Below, one piece after another: positions 1 to 7,096 of a stretch of 20,912 bases of DNA. Position 1 is the stretch's first letter. Each line of letters opens with the position of its first letter. Both the position numbers and the translations under genes were made by a program. The notes under the pieces are model-generated. The model saw nothing but the letters and a program-made list of their open reading frames with translations. It did no database searches and was not told the DNA's origin. Source of the stretch: Chloroflexi bacterium UBA6077 (lineage in GTDB: Bacteria > Chloroflexota > UBA6077); the NCBI GenBank assembly GCA_002436065.1, contig DIXP01000013.1, positions 1 through 20,912 on the forward strand. Reading direction: 5' to 3'.

Positions 1-44
1 TGATTTTCTCACCGTTGCTGACAGTGGGGAGCCCACAGCTTCCT

Positions 45-95
45 CCTTGGCTGGTGATGCCGTTGATCCCGGTCATCATCAGCCAAGGCTCTTTT
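45..95 (+). terminator. Rho-independent terminator for a gene left of the window
   Basis: CCTTGGCTGGTGATG (45-59) pairs with CATCATCAGCCAAGG (74-88) over 15 bp with a single G-U pair, and CCG/CGG inside the loop adds three more pairs. CTCTTTT follows at once. This is the normal shape of an intrinsic terminator on the + strand, so a + strand gene probably ends just before the window. The rest of 1-233 shows no credible gene: the open frame at 15-227 is low-complexity and resembles no family I know. Confidence 0.55.
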
Positions 96-233
96 CATGC
101 CCCAATCCCACCCCTCCATCCCCAACACTGTCATGCCGTCCCTGAACCATGTCATGGTGACCAGGCTGGCCCATCCTCTGGAGGAAGTTGGGGCCGGTGT
201 GGTAGTCTCCTCTGGCGAAGGGGGTAAGCAGGA

Positions 234-1148
234 ATGCTGGATCTGTGTCTTCTCGGAACCGGTGGGATGAGTCCGCTGCCCAAAAGGTGGTTGTCGAGCT
301 TGCTGGTTCGGTTTCAGGGCAGGTTGATGCTGTTGGATTGCGGGGAGGGCACCCAGATCAGCCTGAAGATGATTGGCTGGGGCTTCAAGGAGATCTCTAC
401 GATCCTTCTCACCCATCTCCATGCCGACCATGTGGCCGGCCTGCCCGGGCTCCTGCTGACCATCGGCAACTCCGGTAGGACCGACTGGGTGACGCTCTAC
501 GGACCGCAGGGCCTGTCGAGGGTGGTGGATGGCGTGAGGGCTATTGCCCCCCATCTCCCCTTTCCCCTAGAGTGGATGGAGTTGACAGGAGGAGATGGGC
601 TGACTCTGGACGGGCTGGAGGTCTCCACCCTGGCGGTGGACCATGCCGTTCCCTGTCTCGCCTACGCCCTCCATGTGCCCAGGGGGCGTCGGTTCAATCC
701 GGAAAGGGCTCGGGCCCTCGGGCTTCCTGTGGCGCTGTGGAGCCGGCTGCAGGCGGGCGAGGCCGTGGAGTGGCAGGGGCGGAGGGTGCAGCCCGACGAG
801 GTGTTGGGGGAGGCGCGAAAGGGGATCAAGGTGTGCTACGCAACCGATACTCGGCCCACTCCGGAACTGCCGGGCTTCGTCCATGGGGCTGACCTCCTGG
901 TGTGCGAGGGGATGTACGGCTCGCCTGATGATCTGCCCAAGGCGCTGGGGAACAAGCACATGTTATTCTCGGAAGCGGCGGGCATCGCCGAGGCGGGGAG
1001 GGTTGGTGAGCTGTGGCTTACACACTACAGTCCCTCCCTGACGGATCCGGAGGAGTGGCTGGAGGAGGCGACCCGCGTGTTTCCCAACACCCGTCTTGGC
1101 TATGATCGCATGACTACTACCCTCACCTTCACGGACAGCTCAGAGTGA
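234..1148 (+). CDS. rnz: Ribonuclease Z (tRNA 3' processing endonuclease)
   Basis: Cytoplasmic metallo-beta-lactamase-fold zinc nuclease that cuts the 3' trailer from tRNA precursors. The 304-residue product has the usual length for a bacterial RNase Z. Visible marks in order are the N-terminal LPKR segment, the metal motif THLHADH (His61, His63, Asp65, His66) followed by GLPGLL, a middle insertion that could be the tRNA-binding arm, YATDTRP supplying the bridging aspartate, and KHMLFSEAA...LTHYSP supplying late histidines. The end, NTRLGYDRMTTTL, is also typical. AAGGGGG lies nine bases before the ATG and supports this start. It stands alone between a terminator and a promoter. A related MBL-fold arylsulfatase or phosphodiesterase is the only alternative and fits less well. 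Confidence 0.9.
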   Translation: MLDLCLLGTGGMSPLPKRWLSSLLVRFQGRLMLLDCGEGTQISLKMIGWGFKEISTILLTHLHADHVAGLPGLLLTIGNSGRTDWVTLYGPQGLSRVVDGVRAIAPHLPFPLEWMELTGGDGLTLDGLEVSTLAVDHAVPCLAYALHVPRGRRFNPERARALGLPVALWSRLQAGEAVEWQGRRVQPDEVLGEARKGIKVCYATDTRPTPELPGFVHGADLLVCEGMYGSPDDLPKALGNKHMLFSEAAGIAEAGRVGELWLTHYSPSLTDPEEWLEEATRVFPNTRLGYDRMTTTLTFTDSSE

Positions 1149-1215
1149 TGTGCGGCGGCAACGTGATGTGGGCCAGCAATGATTCACTGCTCCGCGCACT
1201 GTCGGGACCACCCGG

Positions 1216-1224
1216 TGCTATAAT
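1216..1224 (+). promoter_or_regulatory. Extended -10 promoter
   Basis: TGCTATAAT is a perfect -10 hexamer with the TGn extension. No good -35 sits 17 bases upstream, which an extended -10 can tolerate. It would give a leader of about 165 bases before the amidohydrolase at 1398. I see no defined structure or gene in the rest of 1149-1397. Confidence 0.5.
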
Positions 1225-1397
1225 GCTGGCGCACGCGACAGCTGCTGGTCATCATCGCTATTCTCTGATACCTGGTTCCCTCGATCCCAATCTTCAGATG
1301 CCCGCACTGTGTCATCAAGCGGCTATACCGAGATCATGCCACCCGAACGGCTAGGACGGTAACCGCTTTCGGCATGGGCACCGTAAAGAAGGCAGCT

Positions 1398-2981
1398 ATG
1401 TACGATCTGATAATCAGAGAGGGACTGATCATAGACGGCACGGGCCAGGCCGGGTTTCCCGGGGACGTTGCCGTGGCGGGCGACCGGATTGAGGCCATCG
1501 GCAACCTGGAGGACCGGAGCGGCAGGGTTGAGATCGACGCCCCGGGCCAGGTGGTCTGCCCGGGCTTCATAGACCTCCACAGCCACTCGGACATCGGCCT
1601 CATAGCCGAACCCAAAGCCGAGCCGAAGGTGATGCAGGGTATCACCACCGAGCTGATGGGCCAGGACGGCTACTCCATGGCACCAGTGAGGAAGGAGCTG
1701 GTGCCCGAGTACCGCCAGTTCCTCGCGGGCCTCGCCGGCTCCCCCAACATCGACTGGAACTGGGAGACGATGGCCCAGTACCTATCCCGCTTCGACGGCG
1801 CGGCCTCGCTCAATGTGGCGTCCATGGTCGGTCATGGCACCGTACGTATGAACGTGCTGGGCACCGCCTCAACTCCTGCCAGCCAGCACGACCTGGAACG
1901 GATGGGTGGACTGATAGAACAGGCATTTGATGAGGGGGCTACCGACGTCTCCTATGGGCTGATCTACGTCCCCAGCCTCTTCGCGAATCGAGAAGAGCTG
2001 AACTTCGTTGGCCGCCTGGTTCAGAGGCTGGGAGGCTCCGTCGTCTACCACATCCGCAACGAAGCCCGCTTCGCCCTGGAGAGCCTGGATGAGGTGCTCC
2101 AGGTGGCCCGCGACACCGGCGTGCGCACGCACATCTCCCATTTCAAGCTCACCGGCGTGGATAACTGGCACAAGGTCGACGCTGTGCTGGCCACGGTCGA
2201 TAGTGCGATCGCCGATGGGGTGGACTTCACCTTCGAGCAGTATCCCTACACAGCGGGGAGTACCCTCATGAGCGCCATCCTGCCCTCCTGGGTCCTGGAA
2301 GGCAGCACGGCTGATGCCCTGGAGCGGATCAGTGACCCGGCCCTCCGGCCACGCATTCGGCATGACCTGGAGAATGGCGTTGGTCGATGGCAAAGCCTGG
2401 CTACTATCTCTGGCTGGAACGTGGTAATCTCCTCGGTTGGCTCGGCCAGGAACCAGGACAAGCTGGGGCGCAGTCTCCTGGATCTGGGTGAGGAGGGCGG
2501 CGTGTCGCCCCTGGATGTGGCCCTTCGGCTGTTGGTGGAGGAGGGGATGAACGTGGGGATCATAATCTTCCATCAGTCTGACGATGTGGTTCGAAGGTTG
2601 ATGGTCAACTCTCGCGGAGGCTTCGGCACCGACGGGGTCCTGGGCGACAAGCCCCACCCACGGCTGTACGGCACCTTCCCCAGAGTGCTGGGCCATTACG
2701 TCCGGGAGCAGAAGCTGTTGAGGCTGGAGGAGGCTATCCGCAAGGCTACCTCCCTTGCGGCGGACAGGTTGCGCCTGTCCGACCGGGGGAGGATCGCGCC
2801 GGGTATGGCCGCGGACCTGGTGATATTCGACCCTAACCGCGTCATCGACGTCTCCACCTATGAGGATCCATGCCGCTTCCCGCTCGGCATCAACTGGGTC
2901 CTCGTGAACGGGGCCGTGGTTGTAAAGGACGGGAAGCATACCGGCGCCCGGCCGGGGAAGAGCCTGAAACCGTCCGTCTGA
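1398..2981 (+). CDS. N-acyl-D-amino-acid deacylase family amidohydrolase
   Basis: Amidohydrolase-superfamily enzyme of the D-aminoacylase group, expected to hydrolyse N-acyl-D-amino acids or related amides in the cytoplasm. The 527 residues show the small beta-sandwich start (YDLIIREGLIIDGTG), the metal motif GFIDLHSHSD (His61, His63), YHIRNE (His218), HISHFK (His248), and GFGTDGVLGDKPHPRLYGTFPRVLG with the catalytic-type Asp412 and His420. The end APGMAADLVIFDP closes the sandwich. The usual Cys of the GNCG motif is replaced: the sequence reads GQDG with Asp90. An ATG at 1374 lies in frame, but 1398 has AAGG seven bases ahead and starts exactly where homologues do. The substrate cannot be told from sequence. 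Confidence 0.85.
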   Translation: MYDLIIREGLIIDGTGQAGFPGDVAVAGDRIEAIGNLEDRSGRVEIDAPGQVVCPGFIDLHSHSDIGLIAEPKAEPKVMQGITTELMGQDGYSMAPVRKELVPEYRQFLAGLAGSPNIDWNWETMAQYLSRFDGAASLNVASMVGHGTVRMNVLGTASTPASQHDLERMGGLIEQAFDEGATDVSYGLIYVPSLFANREELNFVGRLVQRLGGSVVYHIRNEARFALESLDEVLQVARDTGVRTHISHFKLTGVDNWHKVDAVLATVDSAIADGVDFTFEQYPYTAGSTLMSAILPSWVLEGSTADALERISDPALRPRIRHDLENGVGRWQSLATISGWNVVISSVGSARNQDKLGRSLLDLGEEGGVSPLDVALRLLVEEGMNVGIIIFHQSDDVVRRLMVNSRGGFGTDGVLGDKPHPRLYGTFPRVLGHYVREQKLLRLEEAIRKATSLAADRLRLSDRGRIAPGMAADLVIFDPNRVIDVSTYEDPCRFPLGINWVLVNGAVVVKDGKHTGARPGKSLKPSV

Positions 2982-3000
2982 GATCTGATCGACGAGTTCG

Positions 3001-3022
3001 GGCCGCAGTCGAGGCTGCGGCC
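3001..3022 (+). terminator. GC-rich hairpin after the amidohydrolase gene
   Basis: GGCCGCAG and CTGCGGCC form a perfect 8-bp stem with the loop TCGAGG, 20 bases after the amidohydrolase stop. No T tract follows, so it is at best a weak or Rho-assisted terminator. Confidence 0.3.
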
Positions 3023-3023
3023 A

Positions 3024-3161
3024 TCATATCTGGGTGACCGCCTCGCGGAACTTGGCCTCGCGCTGCACGAAGTCGATTCCCTCGATTGCTGGCTGCACCG
3101 CCCGGGTAGCTGTGACATAGAAGCGATGATCGAAAATCCGGAAGACAACAGACAAGACGCC
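3024..3161 (-). pseudogene. Possible C-terminal remnant of a lost - strand gene
   Basis: Read on the - strand, this stop-to-stop stretch gives protein-like sequence including FDHRFYVTATRAVQPAI and then FVQREAKFREAVTQI before a TGA. It is charged, balanced and helix-like, unlike the low-complexity shadow frames elsewhere here. It has no upstream continuation: a stop lies directly before it and the MFS gene overlaps it. I do not recognise the family. It may be the end of a gene truncated when the MFS gene arrived, or chance. Confidence 0.25.
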
Positions 3162-4454
3162 TCAGCTACTTCGAGCTACAGCTCGCTTGGCAATCAATCA
3201 TCTGCCGCAACCGTGGCCGAGAAGGGGAGCAGTTCCTCTTTTCTACTCCGATTCTACCCATCACTGGCCAACCCTCACTTCCGCCTCTTCTGGCTGGGCA
3301 TGCTGCCCTCTACCCTGGCTTTCCAGATGAACGTAGTGGCTGGCCCCTATCTGGCCTTTAGCCTCGCGGGCAATGCCACCATTCTCGGGTTGGTCAGCCT
3401 GGCCATTGGCCTTCCCATGATGACGTTATCCTTGGTCGGCGGGGTAGCGGCCGACCGCTTTCCGCGCCGCAGGGTGCTTATTTGCACGCAGCTGGCCCTC
3501 TTCATCGTTGCGGCGATGCTCGCCGCGCTGAGTCTCTCGAACAGCTTGCAGGTCTGGCATCTGCTGGTGCTCTCCTTCCTGCAGGGCTGTGCCTTCGCCT
3601 TCAATATGCCGGCCCGACAGGCATACATTGCGGAGATCGTGGGGCATTCGCTGCTGCGGAGCGCGGTGACCTTGAACAACGCTGGACTTAACTTCACGCG
3701 AGTGGTAGGCCCGGCCATGGCAGGTATACTGATAGCTACTCCCTTCGTCGGCATCGGTGGGGTCTTTACTGTGATGACGGGTATGTACGCACTCGTCCTT
3801 GCGTCGCTCTTCCGGTTGCCCAGCGCTCCAGCACCGGCCAGGCGGAGGTCAATGGGCGGATGGGAGCAGTTGATGGAGGGGATAAGGTATGTTCGCTCCA
3901 CTCCCGTTATCATGGCCCTGCTCGGCATGGGCTTCATCGCAACCTTTCTCGGAATGCCGTATCAGACGCTGATGGCAGTGTTTGCCGAGCGGGTTTTCGA
4001 CGCGGGGCCGGGCGGCCTCGGCGCGCTCACCACGTCCATCGGCATAGGGGCGTTCGCGGGATCGCTGGTGGTGGCGAGTCTCTCCAGGCTTTCCAGGCCC
4101 GCCATGTTGCAGCTCGGCTTCGGCGTTGGCTTCGGACTCGCCCTGGTGGCGTTTGCCCTTTCCCCCTCGCTCCATCTGGCCATGGCATGCTTGGTCGCGG
4201 TGGGTTTCCTCTCCGCTGCCTATGCCGCTATCAACAACACCCTGATAATGAGCAATACGCCGCCCAACCTGTACGGCAGGGTGATGAGCATCTACCTGAT
4301 CACCTTCGGGAGCACACCCCTGGGGGCGCTACCCCTGGCATGGCTTGCGGATCACGCGGGGGCGCCGCTGGCCGTGGTGCTTAGCGGCAGCCTGGTTGCC
4401 GTAGCCGTGGCAGCCATCGCGTTGCGTTATCCGGCCTACCGGCGCATCAAATAG
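3126..4454 (+). CDS. MFS transporter, EntS/MFS_3-like exporter
   Basis: Inner-membrane major facilitator superfamily carrier, probably a drug, siderophore or small-molecule exporter. The 442 residues begin with about 40 polar residues rich in Ser and Thr, then FYPSLANPHFRLFWLGML, a typical entry into helix 1 in the MFS_3 group. The loop 2-3 signature is present as GGVAADRFPRRRVLI, and roughly twelve hydrophobic segments follow, with a central basic loop (APARRRSMGGWEQLMEG). The chosen ATG has only a weak GAAG ahead of it; an in-frame GTG at 3213 would remove most of the polar tail and is possible. The substrate is unknown. It follows the amidohydrolase by 144 bases without an obvious promoter, so co-transcription is possible. 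Confidence 0.85.
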   Translation: MIENPEDNRQDASATSSYSSLGNQSSAATVAEKGSSSSFLLRFYPSLANPHFRLFWLGMLPSTLAFQMNVVAGPYLAFSLAGNATILGLVSLAIGLPMMTLSLVGGVAADRFPRRRVLICTQLALFIVAAMLAALSLSNSLQVWHLLVLSFLQGCAFAFNMPARQAYIAEIVGHSLLRSAVTLNNAGLNFTRVVGPAMAGILIATPFVGIGGVFTVMTGMYALVLASLFRLPSAPAPARRRSMGGWEQLMEGIRYVRSTPVIMALLGMGFIATFLGMPYQTLMAVFAERVFDAGPGGLGALTTSIGIGAFAGSLVVASLSRLSRPAMLQLGFGVGFGLALVAFALSPSLHLAMACLVAVGFLSAAYAAINNTLIMSNTPPNLYGRVMSIYLITFGSTPLGALPLAWLADHAGAPLAVVLSGSLVAVAVAAIALRYPAYRRIK

Positions 4455-4480
4455 CGGCTCTGGATGTGACCCGCGGGTTT

Positions 4481-4509
4481 TTGACCGATATCGGACCTCA
4501 TGGTATGCT
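4481..4509 (+). promoter_or_regulatory. Sigma-70-type promoter for the DsbA-like/VKOR pair
   Basis: TTGACC, a spacer of exactly 17 bases and TATGCT, with TG one base before the -10 (extended -10). This is the best vegetative promoter in the window. Initiation near 4516 would give a leader of about 80 bases to the GTG at 4596. Confidence 0.65.
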
Positions 4510-4595
4510 CATCTCGCCGGATGCTTGGTAGCTGTCCGACATCCTGCTTTCGATAATTGGCAAGGCTACTCTTTGCCCCCGTGGGGGACTCCTGG

Positions 4596-5324
4596 GTGAC
4601 GGGAAAGAAGGACAGCAGAAAAGCAGTCTCGAGAGCGCCCAAGCAGGTGGTGTCCCCAAACCGGTGGCTGATGCTGGTGGGGCTTGCCTCAGCCTTTGGT
4701 TTGTTGCTGGGCGCAGGCATGATCGCGCTCAGCCTGATGTCGGTTTCCTCCGCTCCCGCCACCGTTGCCCCGACGGTTAAGGGGCAGGATCCCGCCGGTC
4801 TGGATCGGCGGACCAAGGGCAGCCCCGATGCTCCGGTGGTCCTCACGGAGTGGTCCGATTACCAGTGCCCCGCTTGCGCTCGGGTTGCCATCACCAGGGA
4901 TCCGATTCTGGAGCAGATGTACGCGGACACGGGCAAGGTGCGCTTCGTCTACCGCAACCTGCCCTTCCTGGGGCCCGAGTCGTTCCTCGCGGCGGAGGCG
5001 GCCGAGTGCGCCGCGGACCAGGGACGCTACTGGGACTACCGTAACCTGCTGTTCCAACGCCAGCAAGGTGAGAACCGCGGGGCCTTCAGTGCCGAGAAGC
5101 TGAAGGGCTTCGCCGCAGAGTTGGGACTGGACGTAGCGACCTTCAGCGCCTCTCTGGACCAGGGCAAGCATCGCGCGGCGATCCAGGCGGAGGCCATGGA
5201 AGGTGACCTGCTGAAGATCGACGCCACACCCACCTACTTCATCAATGGCCGGATGATCGATGGCCTTCCAACGGTGGAGGCCCTGCAGAAGCTGATAGAA
5301 GAGGAGTTGGCCAAGAAGCCATGA
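4596..5324 (+). CDS. Membrane-anchored DsbA-like thiol:disulfide oxidoreductase
   Basis: Extracytoplasmic thioredoxin-fold enzyme that forms disulfides in exported proteins. A basic N-terminus (GKKDSRKAVSRAPKQ) precedes one hydrophobic segment (NRWLMLVGLASAFGLLLGAG and onward), giving an N-in, domain-out topology. The catalytic motif CPAC follows in DYQCPACARV, and the cis-proline loop appears as DATPTYFINGR. Between them lies a helical insertion typical of the DsbA/DSBA_2 group. I chose GTG at 4596, which has GGGGGA seven bases ahead; an in-frame TTG at 4557 would add 13 residues but has no ribosome-binding site. The stop overlaps the next ATG (ATGA), so it is translationally coupled to the VKOR gene, its likely re-oxidising partner. 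Confidence 0.87.
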   Translation: MTGKKDSRKAVSRAPKQVVSPNRWLMLVGLASAFGLLLGAGMIALSLMSVSSAPATVAPTVKGQDPAGLDRRTKGSPDAPVVLTEWSDYQCPACARVAITRDPILEQMYADTGKVRFVYRNLPFLGPESFLAAEAAECAADQGRYWDYRNLLFQRQQGENRGAFSAEKLKGFAAELGLDVATFSASLDQGKHRAAIQAEAMEGDLLKIDATPTYFINGRMIDGLPTVEALQKLIEEELAKKP

Positions 5325-5755
5325 GCGCAAGGAGATGGCCCCTGCCACTGCTCTCGGCCCTCGGTTTCGCCGATTCCGCCTATCTGGCCGTCACCCACTG
5401 GAGGGGAGAGTTGCCTCCGTGTGGAGGCTACGCCGGCTGCGACCTGGTTAACTCCAGCCGCTACGCGGAGATCTTCGGCGTGCCGATTGCTGCCTTCGGC
5501 GCGCTGCTTTTCGCCGCCCTCCTGGGGATCAGCCTGGTGCGCGGGCTGTCTCCTAGCCGCCCGTGGGTGTACAAGACCCTCCTGCTGTACGGACTTGCCC
5601 TGGCGGGCGCCGTCTTCATGGCCTATCTCACGGCCATAGAGTTCTTCGTGCTGCACGCCGTCTGCTACTGGTGCCTTGGCCTCGCGGGCATCACCCTTCT
5701 GCTGCTGATACTCATCACCAGCGAGGTCTGGTCCTTCGAGCCGGAAGCCGTCTAG
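5321..5755 (+). CDS. Vitamin K epoxide reductase (VKOR) family protein
   Basis: Integral membrane quinone-linked oxidoreductase that re-oxidises a DsbA-like partner, doing the job DsbB does in proteobacteria. The 144 residues hold about four hydrophobic helices. The four redox cysteines are all there: the periplasmic-loop pair Cys34 and Cys40 in PPCGGYAGCDLV, followed by FGVPIAAFG, and the membrane CXXC Cys115/Cys118 in CYWC. Family members usually have seven residues between the loop cysteines; here there are five. It overlaps the DsbA-like gene by four bases. Bacterial VKOR genes are often fused or adjacent to a thioredoxin-fold gene, which agrees with this layout. Confidence 0.88.
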   Translation: MSARRWPLPLLSALGFADSAYLAVTHWRGELPPCGGYAGCDLVNSSRYAEIFGVPIAAFGALLFAALLGISLVRGLSPSRPWVYKTLLLYGLALAGAVFMAYLTAIEFFVLHAVCYWCLGLAGITLLLLILITSEVWSFEPEAV

Positions 5756-5771
5756 GTGCGTCGTTCCCCGT

Positions 5772-5800
5772 GTAGGGCGGGGGTTTATCCCCTGCCGCCC
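5772..5800 (+). repeat. REP-like hairpin related to the RAYT inverted repeats
   Basis: This 29-bp sequence starts GTAGGGCGGGGG and ends TCCCCTGCCGCCC. It differs at two positions from the core of the inverted repeat around the RAYT gene at 16712-17297. GGGCGG pairs with CCGCCC and GGG with CCC, with a TG bulge. GTAG stands at the foot of the hairpin, as in REP sequences bound by RAYT proteins. Confidence 0.65.
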
Positions 5801-5861
5801 GGCGGTGGTGGGGATGCGCGGTGAGGGGATGGGCGACCTCGCGCGTCCATGTCCGGGGGGC

Positions 5862-5886
5862 GGAAGGGGACGAGCCCCTTCCCTAC
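5862..5886 (-). repeat. Second REP-like hairpin, opposite orientation
   Basis: GGAAGGGG and CCCCTTCC make a perfect 8-bp stem around ACGAG. Read on the - strand it starts GTAGGGAAGGGG, so GTAG again precedes the hairpin. With 5772-5800 it forms an inverted REP pair (BIME-like). Confidence 0.5.
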
Positions 5887-5915
5887 GCTACGTCGGGGAT
5901 TTGCGGAACGACGCA

Positions 5916-5936
5916 CTAAGTGGGTGTGCCACTTAG
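5916..5936 (-). terminator. Hairpin at the end of the downstream tspO
   Basis: CTAAGTGG and CCACTTAG form a perfect 8-bp stem with a 5-base loop and overlap the tspO stop codon (TAA on the - strand). No T tract follows on either strand. It may end the tspO transcript weakly. Confidence 0.35.
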
Positions 5937-6433
5937 CGGTTTAGTTGCCAGATGCTGAAGTTCAGCCCCACGGCGAAGGTGACCCAGAGCAGGTAGGGCA
6001 CCAGCATCAATCCTGCGGAGCGACGGACCCGATAGAACTGCACCATGGTGGCAAGTAGGGTGATCCACAAGAGGATGGCAACCACCAGGCCGCCCATGAT
6101 CCAGTCTAGACCGAAGAAGAGGGGCGCCCACATCGCGTTGAGGATCAGTTGCACGGTGAACAGCATCAGTGCGAGGGCTACTCCGGGCCTGTCCACCCCG
6201 TGCTGCCAGACTAGCCATAGCGCGACACCCATCAAGATGTAGAGTGCAGTCCACACCGGCCCGAACACCCGCCCGGGAGGAGCCCAGCCTGGCCTATTGA
6301 TGATCTGGTACCAGGTCATCGCCGTGTCGCCTAGCGTCAGGGCACTCAAGCTACCGATTGTCAGAGGGATCGCCAGGGCCAGCAGCAGCCCCAACAGGTC
6401 GCGAGGCTTCAGGGACACCGGACTTATTCCCAC
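5933..6433 (-). CDS. tspO: TspO/MBR family membrane protein, copy 1
   Basis: Tryptophan-rich five-helix membrane protein related to TspO and the mitochondrial benzodiazepine receptor, a family that binds porphyrins and acts in light, oxygen or stress responses. The 166 residues contain the family core WYQIINRPGWAPPGRVFGPV followed by WTALYILMG, then NAMWAPLFFGL and PYLLWVTFAVGLNFSIWQLN. The start is GTG, just after the stop of the upstream paralogue; a GGAG-like site lies within the end of that gene. The two copies share the same architecture (WYQ, P.W.PP, FGPVWT, LYILMG) and form an operon with 12 bases between them. Confidence 0.88.
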   Translation of the reverse strand: MGISPVSLKPRDLLGLLLALAIPLTIGSLSALTLGDTAMTWYQIINRPGWAPPGRVFGPVWTALYILMGVALWLVWQHGVDRPGVALALMLFTVQLILNAMWAPLFFGLDWIMGGLVVAILLWITLLATMVQFYRVRRSAGLMLVPYLLWVTFAVGLNFSIWQLNR

Positions 6434-6445
6434 GATGAGCTGCTA

Positions 6446-6940
6446 TCACCGCTCCTCCCGATTGAGCCACCAGAAACCGGCGTTCAGGGTAGAGGCATAG
6501 CTCACCCAGATGAGGTAGGGCGCCAGCAGTAACCCCGCTGCCGGTCGGATTCGGTAGAACCGGGTCATTGTGGCCACGATCAACCCCCAGAGGGCCACGA
6601 TGATCCCAAGTGCCGTCCCAAAGGCCCTCTGGCCAAAGAACACCGGAGTCCAGATCCCGTTGAGAGCCAACTGCGCCGCGAATAGGAGCTCCGCCGCCTG
6701 TACCTCTCGGCGCTTCGAGCCGGCCTTCCAGACGATCCATGCCGCCGTGCCCATCAGGATGTAGAGGATGGTCCAAACGGGGCCAAAGACCCACGATGGC
6801 GGCGTCCACGATGGCTTCTCGATCCTTTGGTACCAGGTGGGGACCGCACGGGCCGTGGATATGGAGCCGAATCCCCCTATGGCCATCGGGACGGCTATGG
6901 CGACTGCTAGTGCGAGCCAGTTGCGGGTATTGCCGCGCAT
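6446..6940 (-). CDS. tspO: TspO/MBR family membrane protein, copy 2
   Basis: Paralogue of the adjacent tspO gene and the first gene of the pair. Its 164 residues carry TWYQRIEKPSWTPPSWVFGP followed by VWTILYILMG, then LNGIWTPVFFGQRAFG and PYLIWVSYASTLNAGFWWLN, covering the five expected helices. ATG is preceded by GGAGG eight bases upstream on the - strand, the stronger ribosome-binding site of the two. A perfect inverted repeat at 6971-6992 lies about 30 bases upstream and may control both genes. Two divergent copies in tandem suggest either different ligands or a heteromer (TspO proteins are known to dimerise); sequence alone does not decide. Confidence 0.88.
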   Translation of the reverse strand: MRGNTRNWLALAVAIAVPMAIGGFGSISTARAVPTWYQRIEKPSWTPPSWVFGPVWTILYILMGTAAWIVWKAGSKRREVQAAELLFAAQLALNGIWTPVFFGQRAFGTALGIIVALWGLIVATMTRFYRIRPAAGLLLAPYLIWVSYASTLNAGFWWLNREER

Positions 6941-6970
6941 CAGCTTTACCTCCGATGAGTGTGGTTGGGG

Positions 6971-6992
6971 GTATCAACAGTCCTGTTGATAC
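6971..6992. promoter_or_regulatory. 22-bp palindromic operator candidate upstream of tspO
   Basis: GTATCAACAG, two bases TC, then CTGTTGATAC: a perfect 10-bp inverted repeat. It sits 31 bases upstream of the first tspO start and 44 bases upstream of the murJ -35. Size and symmetry fit a dimeric repressor of TetR, MarR or MerR type. There is no T tract, so a terminator is unlikely. No regulator gene is in view. Confidence 0.5.
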
Positions 6993-7035
6993 TACACCTT
7001 GCAACTCCCTTGCCACGGATTGTCGATTCCCCCTG

Positions 7036-7064
7036 TTGCCCTAACATCTATCTCCCGATATGAT
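7036..7064 (+). promoter_or_regulatory. Promoter of murJ
   Basis: TTGCCC, a 17-base spacer and TATGAT. Initiation near 7071 leaves about 26 bases before the CTG start at 7097, with the GAGGAG ribosome-binding site at 7084-7089 inside that leader. Confidence 0.5.
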
Positions 7065-7096
7065 GGCGGCCGATCCTTTTCGCGAGGAGCGCCCCT

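Larger units (their letters stand above)
5756..5916. mobile_element. 161-bp MITE/BIME-like element with 12-bp terminal inverted repeats
   Basis: GTGCGTCGTTCC (5756-5767) is exactly repeated in inverted form as GGAACGACGCAC (5905-5916). Inside lie a REP-like hairpin on the + strand (5772-5800) and another on the - strand (5862-5886), pointing inward. The element starts at the base after the VKOR stop and fills the gap between convergent vkor and tspO genes. It has no coding capacity. No clear target duplication is visible. Confidence 0.6.

Noticed and set aside
15..227. Open frame upstream of rnz
   Set aside because: Pro/His-rich low-complexity translation that runs through a terminator hairpin.
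1869..2939. 356-codon antisense frame within the amidohydrolase gene
   Set aside because: Antisense shadow of a GC-rich gene; low-complexity product and no ribosome-binding site or family resemblance.
4470..4484. ACCCGCGGGTTTTT as a terminator after the MFS gene
   Set aside because: The palindrome leaves at most a four-base stem with no workable loop, and the T run overlaps the -35 of the next promoter.
4689..5348. 219-codon antisense frame under the DsbA-like gene
   Set aside because: The sense frame has the CPAC active site and a membrane anchor; the antisense frame shows no family features.
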